From: JACCZR01 sp963830065
GTDB lineage: Bacteria; Actinomycetota; Thermoleophilia; Solirubrobacterales; Thermoleophilaceae
Direction: 5' to 3'
DNA: 64,000 nucleotides
NCBI GenBank assembly: GCA_963830065.1
Contig: CAWHLA010000010.1
Coordinates: 220,521-284,520, forward strand
In this document: positions 30,490 to 39,252 of the stretch, in pieces
How the letters are laid out: each line of letters begins with the position of its first letter
How positions within the stretch are numbered: the first letter of the stretch is position 1
Made by a program: the position numbers and the translations under genes
The notes under the pieces: generated by a model
What the model was told of the DNA's origin: nothing
The model's database searches: none
Seen by the model: the letters and a program-made list of their open reading frames with translations, nothing else

Positions 30490-31037
30490 GCGTGCTCCCC
30501 CTCGGCGACGGCGATCTCCACCGAGTCCACCCCGTCCAGCTCGGCGAGCGAGACATTGACCCGCTCGTCGCGGGCGGTCGGGAGGTTCTTGCCCACGTAG
30601 TCGGGGCGGATGGGAAGCTCGCGGTGCCCGCGGTCGGCCAGCACCGCCAGCTGAACCCGGGTCGGGCGCCCGTAGTCGAACAGCGCGTCGATGGCCGCGC
30701 GCACGGTGCGGCCGGTGTAGAGCACGTCGTCGACGAGCACCACGGTGGTGTCGTCGAGCGGGAAGTCGATGTGCGTGGAGTGCACCACCGGCTGGTAGTC
30801 CGAGCCGCGGGTGCCGACGTCGTCGCGGTAGAAGGAGATGTCCACGTCGCCGAGCGGGACCGGCTCGCCCACCAGCTCGGCGATCAGGTCGCGCAGGCGG
30901 ACGGCCAGAAGGGCGCCGCGGGAGTGGATGCCGACGACCGCGATCCGCTCGCCGCCGGTCTGCTCGACGATCTCGTGCGCGATGCGGACCAGGATCCGCC
31001 GCACGTCTTCGCGGTCGAGCACTTCTTTCTCGCTCAA
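30486..31037 (-). CDS. pyrR: Bifunctional pyr operon regulator / uracil phosphoribosyltransferase
   Basis: PyrR senses UMP and PRPP and binds pyr mRNA to lower expression; it also has uracil phosphoribosyltransferase activity. The 183-residue protein has the PRPP loop VVLVDDVLYTGRTVRAA (99-115), GIHSRGALLA and RPDYVGKNLPT. The start is TTG 31037 with an AGGAAGG ribosome site ten bases upstream. A PyrR-type RNA hairpin lies directly before this ribosome site, indicating autoregulation of the whole pyr operon. Confidence 0.95.
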   Translation of the reverse strand: MSEKEVLDREDVRRILVRIAHEIVEQTGGERIAVVGIHSRGALLAVRLRDLIAELVGEPVPLGDVDISFYRDDVGTRGSDYQPVVHSTHIDFPLDDTTVVLVDDVLYTGRTVRAAIDALFDYGRPTRVQLAVLADRGHRELPIRPDYVGKNLPTARDERVNVSLAELDGVDSVEIAVAEGEHA

Positions 31038-31046
31038 GTCAACGTC

Positions 31047-31070
31047 CTTCCTGGCCTCTCCGGACCGGGT
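31047..31070 (-). promoter_or_regulatory. PyrR-binding RNA hairpin in the pyrR leader
   Basis: Minus-strand sequence ACCCGGTCCGGAGAGGCCAG contains TCCGGAGAGG, an exact fit to the conserved PyrR binding loop (UCCNGAGAGG in Bacillus and mycobacteria). The flanks pair as CCCGGU with GCCAGG, with one C-A mismatch like the bulge in known sites. It abuts the ribosome site of pyrR, so repression of translation, as described for Mycobacterium smegmatis, is more likely than attenuation; I see no terminator after it. Confidence 0.8.
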
Positions 31071-31100
31071 TAAAGGAACCGCGTTGAAGGTAACAGCGAC

Positions 31101-32030
31101 TCAGGATGATGCCGGGCGCCGGTGGACCGGGTCGCCGCGCTCGGGCAGCGGCAGCTCGACGGTGTCGAAGTCGTCGGGAACCACCGTGGCCTCGAACTCG
31201 GCGCGGGCCTCGTCGCGCACGTCGCGCACCGGGTAGCGCGCCGACAGGTGGGTCAGCGCGAGCAGCTTGACCTCCGCCTCCGCCGCCAGCGCGCCTGCCC
31301 CCCGCGCCGTGGAGTGCCGGGTCTCTGCCGCGCGCTCGGCGTCCTCCTCGGTGAAAGTGGCCTCGTGGACCAGCACGTCGGCGCGGTGGGCCACGGCCGA
31401 GACCAGCTCCGACGGCGCGGTGTCCCCGGTGATCACCAGCTTGCGCCCGGGCCGCGCCTCACCGAGCACCTGGTCGGGGGTCACCTCCCCCACTGCCTCG
31501 CCCTGCTGTAGCCGCCCAAAGTCCGGGCCCGGCTCGACCCCGAGCTCGCGCGCACGGGCCTCGTCGAACCGCCCGGGGCGGCTGTCCTCGAGCAGCGCGT
31601 AGCCCTGCGCGGGCACACCGTGGTCGGTGTCGAAGGCGGCGATCCGGTAGCCGTCGCGCTCCAGCTCCTCGCCGTGGTCGAGCTCCACCAGGCGCAGCTC
31701 GAAGCCGGTCCGCCCGATCAGGGGGGCGAAGGTCCGAAACAGGCGCTCGAGGCCCGGCGGGCCGTAGACGGTGAGCGGGCGCTCGCGCCCGCGCAGGTTG
31801 AAGGTCTTGACCAGGCCCGGCAGCCCGAGCACGTGGTCGGCGTGGAAGTGTGTGATGAACACGTCCTCCAGCTCGACCAGCCCTACCGAGCGGGTGAGCT
31901 GGCGCTGGGTGCCCTCGCCGCAATCGAACAGGAGCCGCTCGCCGCCGCGGCGCACGAGCGTGGCGGGCAGGGAGCGCCGCGCGGAGGGCACCGAGCCGGC
32001 GGTTCCGACGAAGAGCACGTCGAGGTCCAT
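31101..32030 (-). CDS. rnz: Ribonuclease Z
   Basis: RNase Z cuts the 3' trailer from tRNA precursors. The 309-residue metallo-beta-lactamase protein has THFHADHVLGLPG (H61-H66 region), a long exosite-like insertion after residue 160, ITGDTAP and HEATF...A....HSTA, then LTHLSARY near the C-terminus, all typical. It starts at ATG 32030. A tRNA gene lies 500 bases upstream, separated by the phosphodiesterase gene. Confidence 0.93.
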   Translation of the reverse strand: MDLDVLFVGTAGSVPSARRSLPATLVRRGGERLLFDCGEGTQRQLTRSVGLVELEDVFITHFHADHVLGLPGLVKTFNLRGRERPLTVYGPPGLERLFRTFAPLIGRTGFELRLVELDHGEELERDGYRIAAFDTDHGVPAQGYALLEDSRPGRFDEARARELGVEPGPDFGRLQQGEAVGEVTPDQVLGEARPGRKLVITGDTAPSELVSAVAHRADVLVHEATFTEEDAERAAETRHSTARGAGALAAEAEVKLLALTHLSARYPVRDVRDEARAEFEATVVPDDFDTVELPLPERGDPVHRRPASS

Positions 32031-32042
32031 GGCGCAGCGAAC

Positions 32043-32531
32043 CTAGTCCAGTTCGACGAGGGTGAACACGGCCCGGCCGCCTTCCACCTCGGCCAGCCCC
32101 ATCGTGTGGTGCGGGGCGCGGCGGCGCTCGGTCGGGCTGCCCGGGTTGAAGATCTGGAACCCGTCTGCCCGTTCGTGCAGCGGGAGGTGCGAGTGGCCGA
32201 ACACCACCGCGTCCGCCCGGGGGAAGCGCCGGCGCATGCGGGCCAGGCGGCCCTTGGCCGGCCCGGCGTCATGGACCACCGCCAGGCAGACGCCCTCCAG
32301 GTCCAGTTCGAGCTCAGCCGGCAGCCGAGCGACGAGCTCCGGCACATCGACGTTGCCGCACACCGCGGAGACCGGCGGCCCGAGGGCCTCGATCGCCTCG
32401 AGCACCGAGGGCTCGGAGAAGTCGCCCGCGTGGATGATGTGGTCGGCGCCCGCCGAGCGCTCGACACACCCGGCGGGCAGCCGGCGAGCGCCGCGGGGCA
32501 TGTGGGTGTCCGAGACGATCGCGATTCGCAT
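32043..32531 (-). CDS. YfcE/MJ0936-type metallophosphoesterase
   Basis: A 162-residue calcineurin-like phosphoesterase. The metal ligands are in order: VSDTHMP (D8, H10), IIHAGDFSE (D37), CGNVD (N59), VVHDAG and FGHSHLPLHE (GHSH). YfcE-type enzymes hydrolyse phosphodiesters in vitro, with unknown natural substrate. It lies 12 bases upstream of rnz on the same strand, so the pair is probably co-transcribed. Confidence 0.87.
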   Translation of the reverse strand: MRIAIVSDTHMPRGARRLPAGCVERSAGADHIIHAGDFSEPSVLEAIEALGPPVSAVCGNVDVPELVARLPAELELDLEGVCLAVVHDAGPAKGRLARMRRRFPRADAVVFGHSHLPLHERADGFQIFNPGSPTERRRAPHHTMGLAEVEGGRAVFTLVELD

Positions 32532-32545
32532 CTCGTGCGGATCAG

Positions 32546-32618
<73 letters not shown>

Positions 32619-32680
32619 CGGCTGGCGAGGCTACCCGACCCGCCGCCCCTTGCCCGCGACGCGCCCCTATCGTCCGAGGG

Positions 32681-33724
32681 ATGCCAACCGAGGTAAAGAA
32701 GTCCAAGCGTTCGCGATTGCTCCGGACGGGCGGACGCGACATCGCGATCGACCTCGGCACCGCGAACACGCTGGTGTTCGTGCGCGACGAGGGGATCGTG
32801 GCCTCCGAGCCCTCCGTAGTCGCCGTCGACACCACCACCGGAGAGGTTCACGCAGTGGGCCACGAGGCCCAGCGGATGATCGGGCGAACCCCCGCCACGA
32901 TCTCGGCCGTCCGGCCTCTGCGCCACGGGGTGATCGCCGACTTCGAGGTGACCGAGCAGATGCTCCGGTACTTCTTCAGCAAGGTCCACCGAGGCCGCTT
33001 CGCGCACCCCCGCGTGATCATGTGCGCGCCGTCGGGGATCACCGACGTCGAGCAGCGGGCGCTCACCGAGGCGTGCCTGGCCGCGGGCGCCCGCTCTACC
33101 CACCTGATCGAGGAGCCGCTGGCCGCCGCGATCGGCGCCGGGCTCGAGATCGACAAGCCGCGGGCCAATGCGGTGGTGGACGTGGGGGGCGGCACCAGCG
33201 AGGTGGCCGTCCTGTCGCTGGGGGCGATCGTGGCCTCCCGGTCGGTCAGGGTCGGCGGTTACGACTTCGACGAGGCCGTCGCGGCGTTCCTGCGCCACCG
33301 CCACGGGCTGGCGATCGGGGAGCGCAGCGCCGAGCACCTGAAGCGGCAGGTGGGCAGCGTCCTGCCCGACACGCGCGAGGCAAGTGACACGGTACGAGGC
33401 CGCGACCCGGCCAGCGGCCTACCGCGAGAGGTCATCATCACCAGCGAGGAGCTGCGCGACGCGCTGGAGCCGCTCGCCGCGGAGATCGTGGCCGCGGTGA
33501 CCGGAACGCTCGAGGAGACACCGCCCGAGCTCTCCTCTGACCTGGCCGAGCGCGGCGTCCTGCTGGCCGGCGGCGGCGCGCTGCTGTGGGGATTGGCCGA
33601 GCGCCTCGAGGCCGAGACGGGGCTGACCGTGCGGATGGCCGACGACCCGCTCACCTGCGTCGCGCTGGGAGCGGGGCAGGCGCTGAGCGAGATGGAAGTG
33701 CTCGAGCGCCGGGCGCGCGCCTGA
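32681..33724 (+). CDS. mreB: MreB-like rod-shape actin homologue
   Basis: MreB filaments organise cell-wall synthesis beneath the membrane. The 347-residue protein has the actin-fold nucleotide motifs: phosphate 1 AIDLGTANTLVFVRDEGIV (22-40), EEPLAAAIGAG, phosphate 2 VVDVGGGTSEVAVLSLGAIV and the adenosine motif LAGGGALLWGLAERL. The short basic N-terminus (KKSKRSR) could help membrane contact. No mreC, mreD or rodA follows; it stands alone between the tRNA and the glycan region. A TATCGT sequence 12 bases before the ATG is a possible -10 box. Confidence 0.9.
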   Translation: MPTEVKKSKRSRLLRTGGRDIAIDLGTANTLVFVRDEGIVASEPSVVAVDTTTGEVHAVGHEAQRMIGRTPATISAVRPLRHGVIADFEVTEQMLRYFFSKVHRGRFAHPRVIMCAPSGITDVEQRALTEACLAAGARSTHLIEEPLAAAIGAGLEIDKPRANAVVDVGGGTSEVAVLSLGAIVASRSVRVGGYDFDEAVAAFLRHRHGLAIGERSAEHLKRQVGSVLPDTREASDTVRGRDPASGLPREVIITSEELRDALEPLAAEIVAAVTGTLEETPPELSSDLAERGVLLAGGGALLWGLAERLEAETGLTVRMADDPLTCVALGAGQALSEMEVLERRARA

Positions 33725-33728
33725 GCGA

Positions 33729-34719
33729 TCAGGCCAGGCGCGTCGGCGTACCACTCCCAAGTTCGCCGCAGGCCCTCGTCGAAGCCGACCTTGGGCTCCC
33801 AGCCCAGCTCCTCGCGGATCGCGGTCGAGTCGAGGAACTGGCGGTCGATCTCACCGTGCGGGGTCCCCTCGCCCTGGATGTCGGGCTCGACCTCCCGGCC
33901 CGAGGCGGCGATCAGGCGCCTGACGATGTCCTCTACCGAGCGTGGCTCGCCCCAGCCGGCGTTCCAGGCCCGGCCGCGCAGCCGCTCGTCGGCCACCGAC
34001 GCGCCCACCGCCAGGTAGGCCTCCACCGCGTCCTCGACGTAGAGGTAGTCGCGCTCCGGGGTGCCGTCAGAGCGGACGACCGGGCGGTTGCCCTTGACCA
34101 GCGCCTGAGCGGTGTCGGGCACCACGCGGGACCAGTTCAGGTCGCCGCCTCCGTACACGTTGGCCAGCCGGGTGACGGCCACCGGCAGCCCGTAGGTGTG
34201 CGCGTAGGACCGCGCGATCAGGTCGGTGCACGCCTTCGAGACGTCGTACGGGAACCGCGGCTGCAACGGGAAGTCCTCGCGGTAGGGAAGATCGTCGTGG
34301 CTGCCGTAGGCCTTGTCCGAGGAGGCCACCACCACCGCGTCGACCCCCGACCCCACCACGCCGGTGGCCCGGCAGGCCTCCAGCAGCACGTAGCTGCCCC
34401 GCACGTTGGCCTCGAAGGTCGACAGCGGCGAGCGGTTGGCGGTGCCCACGATCGTCTGCGCGGCCAGGTGGAAGACCGCGCCGACCTCGTGCTCGTTGAG
34501 GATCCGCAGCATGCTCTCGTAGTCCTGGACGTCCGCAGCGACCACCACGCAGCGGTCCTCGATCCCGTCGCGCCTGAAGCGCGACTCGGGCTCCACGTCG
34601 CGGCGCGGGACCACCACCTTCGCCCCCTCGTGCAGCAGCCGCTCGGCCAGCCACGAGCCGACGAAACCCTGTGCGCCCGTGACTAGCACCGAGGTGCCCT
34701 TCCACTCGCGCACGCTCAC
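33729..34719 (-). CDS. NAD-dependent sugar-nucleotide epimerase/dehydratase
   Basis: Extended short-chain dehydrogenase acting on nucleotide sugars, similar to GDP-mannose or CDP-glucose 4,6-dehydratases. It starts at GTG 34719 overlapping the next methyltransferase stop. Motifs: VLVTGAQGFVGSWLAERLL (NAD), FHLAAQT, VVASSDKAYG and YDVSKACTDLIARSYAHTYG with the YxxxK pair, then RDYLYVEDAVEAYLA. The frame stays open into mreB antisense; a TGA at 33731 in the neighbouring frame, right after EWYADAPGL, is the probable true end, implying a one-base insertion between about 33731 and 33760. It would supply a deoxysugar precursor for the glycan. Confidence 0.83.
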
Positions 34720-35492
34720 ACCCTCGGCCTGGTCAGCGCGGCGGCGTGGGTGACGCCCGGGTTGCCGGCCACCAGCCGCTGGCCGAGCCGGCTCGGCAGC
34801 GTCCGCAGCCCGGTCCGGCGGCCGGGGTGGCCGGGGCCGAAGGGCACGCAGTACGGCCGCGTCGCGGTGAGGATCTCGAAGCCTGCCGCGAACAGCATCC
34901 GCCGGTGGCCCGCGGCGTTGGGCACCCACCACTGCAGCTGAGGGCCGCTGCCGTTCAGCCGGGCCAGCGGCCGGCGCGGGTGGGACATCGTGAGGGCCAG
35001 GCTCACCTGCTCGGAGGACATGAACTGGCCCGAGCACACGCTGCGGATCGCCTCCAGCGCACGCAGCGGGTCGCGCAGGTGAAGCATCAGCGAGCCGCAC
35101 AGGACCACGTCGAAGCTGCCCACCCGCTCGGGGCTGAGGTCGTAGACCGTCATGTCCACCTTCTCCACCGAGGAGCCGAGCGCCTCGCGGGCCACGCGAA
35201 AGCCGGCGCCCTTCTCGGGCCCGGCCAGCTCGGCCAGACGCTCGCCGCCCTGCGCACGGACGTCGGCGGGCCAGTCCCAGTCCTCGTGGTCGGGGATGTC
35301 GAGGGCCACCACCTCGGACGCACCGCGGCGCTCGAGCTCGAAAGCCAGATAGCCGTCCCAGGTGCCCACGTCCAGGCAGCGCTTGCCCCGCACGTCGGGC
35401 CACGGCATCCGGTCGGCGATCGGCCGCAGGTCGAACCACCCCGGGGTCTCCACCCCGCCTCCGAGGTCCATCGCGTGGTACCAGAGCGGCAC
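34716..35492 (-). CDS. CmoB-like SAM methyltransferase, paralogue 1
   Basis: A class I SAM-dependent methyltransferase of the Methyltransf_9/CmoB-like type. It opens with LWYHAMDLGGGVETPGWFDL, the same signature as the proteins at 39,253 and 43,316, followed by the SAM loop CLDVGTWDGYLAFELERRGA and the acidic VVALDIPD, then FDVVLCGSLMLHLRDPLRALE. Substrate unknown; in this context a sugar or lipid-linked glycan is likelier than tRNA. The GTG at 35492 gives an N-terminus about 15 residues shorter than its paralogues; an ATG at 35533, right at the sulfatase-like stop, in another frame, suggests a further frame break near 35,510. Confidence 0.82.
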   Translation of the reverse strand: MPLWYHAMDLGGGVETPGWFDLRPIADRMPWPDVRGKRCLDVGTWDGYLAFELERRGASEVVALDIPDHEDWDWPADVRAQGGERLAELAGPEKGAGFRVAREALGSSVEKVDMTVYDLSPERVGSFDVVLCGSLMLHLRDPLRALEAIRSVCSGQFMSSEQVSLALTMSHPRRPLARLNGSGPQLQWWVPNAAGHRRMLFAAGFEILTATRPYCVPFGPGHPGRRTGLRTLPSRLGQRLVAGNPGVTHAAALTRPRV

Positions 35493-35532
35493 CGAGGAGA
35501 CGGCCGGCGAGCGGTGGGAGCGGCCACCGCCA

Positions 35533-36380
35533 TCAGGGGACCAGCCCCTCCACGTAGGGCACCTCGAGCACCTTCTCGTGCGCGATCGGGCCGTGGCCGA
35601 AGAAGCGGTCCTCGCCGAACAGCTCGCCGTGGTCGGAGGTCACGATCACCCAGGTGTTCGAGGGGAGCAGGTCGAACAGCCGCGCGAACACGCCGTCGAG
35701 GTAGCTCACGGCGTCGATCTGGCGCCCGTGCAGCTCGCGCAGCGCGGTCTGGTCGAAGAACTCGGGCGCGTCGGGGCGCGTCGGCGTCGTCGAGGCGCTT
35801 GAAGACCCCGTGCACGCCGTGGATGTGCGGCCACTCCGACGGGTCCTCGTCGGGCTTGGCGTAGGGGTAGTGCGTCTCCCCCACGTTCAGCAGGTGGAAC
35901 GACGGCCGGTCGGAGTCGAAGGCTCATCTCGCCGAGCATCGCCGCCATGTCGTTGTGCTTGGGCATCAGCCGGTAGGAGTCGAAGTCGCGGTTGATCGCG
36001 GTGTGCTCGTTGAGCACCGGCATCGAGACCTGCGCGTGCGTGGAGTAGCCGAGCTGGTGCTTGAGGTAGGTCGGCACGAACATCGACGGGAGCATGTTGC
36101 GGAACTCGATCCCGTCCACCCCGAGCCGCTCGCTGTAGCGCAGGAAGTCCTGCTTGTAGTACTCCGAGGCGTAGACCTCGGGCGGGTTGGTGTGGGGCAG
36201 CAGCCCCATCAGCAGGTTGTAGTGCGAGGGGGCCGTCCAGGTGGCGTAGCTCCACCGCCGCTCCACCGGCCCGAGGGTGCCGAGGACCTGCGGAGAGGCC
36301 TCGATCCACGAGTCGTAGCGCAGGCTGTCGAGGATCACCACGACCAGGTTGCGGGCACCGTTCGGGGGCGCGGGCGGCAT
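35533..36380 (-). CDS. Alkaline-phosphatase/sulfatase superfamily enzyme A (two frame breaks)
   Basis: The three frame pieces join into about 282 residues. N-terminal LVVVILDSLRYDSW carries the metal Asp; YATWTAPSHYNLLMGLLPHT occupies the position of the sulfatase C-x-P-S-R box but reads T-A-P-S-H, so no formylglycine can form; the C-terminal TSDHGELFGEDRFFGHGP is the second metal site, followed by EVPYV. Breaks lie near 35,773 and 35,921-35,926. A Thr nucleophile fits phosphotransferases or phosphatases better than sulfatases. It is divergent from enzyme B with 24 bases between the starts. Possible role: adding or removing a phospho-substituent on the glycan. Confidence 0.75.
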
Positions 36381-36404
36381 GGCGGGGGAGCCTAGACTCC
36401 CCCT

Positions 36405-37738
36405 GTGCCGCGCAACGTGGTCCTCCTGGTGCTCGACACCGTCCGGGCCGACGCGCTGGAGCCCTACGGAGCGCCGAGCGGGGCGTCGCCGGCGCTGGCC
36501 TCCCTCGCCGCCTCGGGCGTCGCCCGCTCCGACGTCTTCTCGACCGCCTGCTGGACGCTTCCCGCCCACGCCTCGCTGTTCAGCGGGCGGCTGCCCCGCG
36601 CGCTCGGCCTCGGCCAGGCGCCCGGAGGCTCGCCGACCGGCGCGCGACCGGTGATCGAGGCCGAGCGCGAGCGGCTGCTGCCCGAGGTGCTGCGGCGGGC
36701 CGGGCTGGGAGACCCGCGCGGTCAGCGCGAACGTCTGGGTGAGCGAGGCGGCGGGGTTCGCCACGGGCTTCGACGTCTTCGAGGAGGTCGAGACCGGGCG
36801 GCGCCAGGCCGAGCTGGAGCGCGAGGACCTCCGCGGGCGCCTGGCGTGGGCTCGCGACGGCCTGCGCGCGGACGCCGACGACGGCGCCGGCGCGGCCGAG
36901 GCGGTGCTCGAGCGGTGGCTGGCCGAGTCGCGCGAGAAGCCGTTCTTCTGGTTCGTGAACCTGGTCGAGGCCCACTCGCCCTACCTGCCGCCCAAGCCCT
37001 ACGACGACCTCGGCCCGCTGGAGCGGATGCGGGCGGCGGACGAGGCGCGGCGCTACCTCAACCTCAGCGCCATCTGGCGCGCCTGCCTGACCGGGGCGGT
37101 CCCGCCGGCTGACGCGCTCGACCGCATGCGTCACCTCTACGCCCGCTCGGTCCGGCTGGCCGACGACTGGGTCGGGCGGTTCCTCACCCGTCTCGCCGAC
37201 GCCGGGCTGGCGGACGACACGCTGGTGCTGGTCACGTCTGACCACGGCGAGAACTTCGGCGAGGAGGGCCTGATGGCCCACGCCTTCTCCCTCGACGACC
37301 GCCTGGTCAACGTGCCGTTCGTCTCCAGCCACGACCTGTCCGCCCCCGGGCCGCTCAGCCTCGCCGACGTGCCTGCGCTGCTGGCCGGCCGAGCTCGGCA
37401 TCGAGGATCACCCGTGGCGCGAGCGCGCCTGCCCGGCCGGACTGGCCGCCGCCCAGTGGGACTTCGTGGCCGAGGACGACCCGCGAGTGGAGGTGGCCGG
37501 CGAAGCGTGGGACCTAACCGCCGAGCAGCGCGCGAGGCTGTCGACCCCGCTGACCTGCGTGACCGACGGCACCGCCAAGCTGCTGGCCGTGGGTGACCGC
37601 CACGAAGGCGACGCGGCGCTCGAGCCCGGGCTTGCGAGCCCGGGCCTGTGGGAGACCCCCGAGCACAAGCCTGCGCCCGCCGCCGAGTCCGACACCGAGG
37701 ACATCGAGCGGCGGATGAAGCTGCTCGGCTACATGTAG
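36405..37738 (+). CDS. Alkaline-phosphatase/sulfatase superfamily enzyme B (two frame breaks)
   Basis: About 444 residues from GTG 36405. VVLLVLDTVRADALEPYGAP is the N-terminal metal motif; STACWTLPAHASLFSGRLP holds the nucleophile region, reading T-L-P-A-H in place of C-x-P-S-R; VTSDHGENFGEEGLMAHAFSLDD is the second metal site. The frame breaks near 36,708-36,711 (repair gives GLGTRAVSANVWVSEAAGF) and 37,384-37,391 (repair gives PALLAAELGIEDHPW). No signal peptide or transmembrane domain is visible, so the enzyme appears cytoplasmic. It lies two bases before the flippase gene on the same strand. Confidence 0.78.
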
Positions 37739-37740
37739 CC

Positions 37741-39252
37741 ATGGTCGAGCGGACGTTCGGCGAGGAGCGCGCGGCGGAGAGGGACATCGACCTGGGCGGG
37801 CGCAGCCTGCGCGAGCACACCGCGCGTGGGGCCCTGATCAACGCCGCCTTCTTCACCGGCCTCGCGGCGATCAGCCTCGGGCGCCGCTTCGGCGTGGCGG
37901 TCTTCCTCACCGCCGCCGACTACGGCCTGTGGGGGCTCATATACGTGGCGGTGGCCACGGTGCTGTGGCTGAAGGACGTGGGGATCGCCGACAAGTTCGT
38001 CCAGCAGGAGGAGGACGACCAGGAGGTCGCGTTCCACAAGGCGTTCACGCTGAACATCCTCTGGACGCTGGCGTTCTGCCTGCTGATCGCGGTGCTGGCG
38101 CCGGTGTTCGCGCTGGTGTACGGCCAGCCCGAGATCATCGTGCCCGTCTGCGTGATGGCGCTGGGGGTGTTCGCCACGGCCTTCGACGCCCCCGCCTGGG
38201 TGCTGCACCGCCAGATGCGCTTCGCCCGCGAGCGGACTCTGCTGGCGATCGAGCCGCTGGTGGGCTTCGCGGTCACGATCGCGCTGGCCGCCGCCGGGCT
38301 CGACTACTGGGCGCTGGTGATCGGCTTCGTGGCGGGCACCACGGCGATGGCAGTGGGCTGCGTGCTGGCCTCGCCCTACCGCCTGCGGCTGAACTTCGAC
38401 CGCGGGGCGCTGCACGGCTACTTCCACTTCTCCTGGCCGCTGCTGGTGGCCAGCGCCAGCGGGCTGGTGACGGTGCAGACCGCGACCATCCTCGGCGAGG
38501 AGACCGCCGGCCTGGCCGGCCTCGGCGCCATCGGCCTGGTGGGCTCGATCATCGCCTTCGCCGACCGGGTCGACCAGATCCTCACCCAGACCCTCTACCC
38601 CGCGGTGTGCGCGGTCAGGGATCGCATCGACCTGCTGTACGAGTCGTTCTCGAAGTCCAACCGGCTGGCCCTGATCTGGGGGATGCCGTTCGGCTTCGGG
38701 CTGGCGCTGTTCGCCGAGGACATCGTCCAGTACATCCTCGGCAGCAAGTGGGAGGTGGCGGTGGGGCTACTGCAGGTCTTCGGCGTGGTGGCCGCCTTCA
38801 AGCAGGTGGCGTTCAACTGGACCGCGTACTTCCGCGCGCTGGACCGCACCCGCCCGCTCGCGGTCAACGGCGCGCTGTCGGTCGCCACCTTCCTCGTGGT
38901 GGGCATCCCGGGGATGCTCATGTACGGCCTGACCGGCTTCGCCGTCGCCTCCATTGCGTCCGAGGTGGTGGCTCTCACCACGCGCACCTGGTACCTCCAC
39001 CGGCTGTTCGAGCACTTCAACGTGCTGCGCCACTGCGTCCGGGCGGTGGCCCCCACGCTCCCCGCGGTGGCCGCGGTGCTGCTCCTGCGCGTGCTGGAGC
39101 AGGGCGAGCGCACCGGGGCGATGGTCGTCGGCGAGGTGGTGCTGTTCGTGGCGGTGAACGCGGCGGCGCTGTGGCTGACCGAGCGCCCGCTCCTGCGCGA
39201 GCTGGTCGGCTACCTGCGCGGCGCGGCGCCCAGCCCGATCAGGACGGCCTGA
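37741..39252 (+). CDS. Wzx-type polysaccharide flippase (MOP superfamily)
   Basis: A 503-residue polytopic membrane protein with about 12-14 hydrophobic segments, starting at ATG 37741. The pattern ALINAAFFTGLAAISLGRRFGVAVFLTAADYGLWG at the N-terminus, LLYESFSKSNRLALIWGMPFGFGLALFAEDIVQYILG in the middle and a late GIPGMLMYGLTGFAVASI match lipopolysaccharide flippases (polysacc_synt family). Such proteins turn undecaprenyl-linked oligosaccharides across the membrane. The first 30 residues are charged and cytoplasmic. The stop TGA is followed directly by the ATG of the next methyltransferase. The gene is intact. Confidence 0.88.
   Translation: MVERTFGEERAAERDIDLGGRSLREHTARGALINAAFFTGLAAISLGRRFGVAVFLTAADYGLWGLIYVAVATVLWLKDVGIADKFVQQEEDDQEVAFHKAFTLNILWTLAFCLLIAVLAPVFALVYGQPEIIVPVCVMALGVFATAFDAPAWVLHRQMRFARERTLLAIEPLVGFAVTIALAAAGLDYWALVIGFVAGTTAMAVGCVLASPYRLRLNFDRGALHGYFHFSWPLLVASASGLVTVQTATILGEETAGLAGLGAIGLVGSIIAFADRVDQILTQTLYPAVCAVRDRIDLLYESFSKSNRLALIWGMPFGFGLALFAEDIVQYILGSKWEVAVGLLQVFGVVAAFKQVAFNWTAYFRALDRTRPLAVNGALSVATFLVVGIPGMLMYGLTGFAVASIASEVVALTTRTWYLHRLFEHFNVLRHCVRAVAPTLPAVAAVLLLRVLEQGERTGAMVVGEVVLFVAVNAAALWLTERPLLRELVGYLRGAAPSPIRTA

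Noticed and set aside
33259..33728. Extension of the epimerase frame through the end of mreB
   Set aside because: A 460-base antisense overlap with a conserved gene is unlikely. The extended translation is Ser/Arg/Pro-rich shadow sequence, and a TGA in the adjacent frame gives a normal length.
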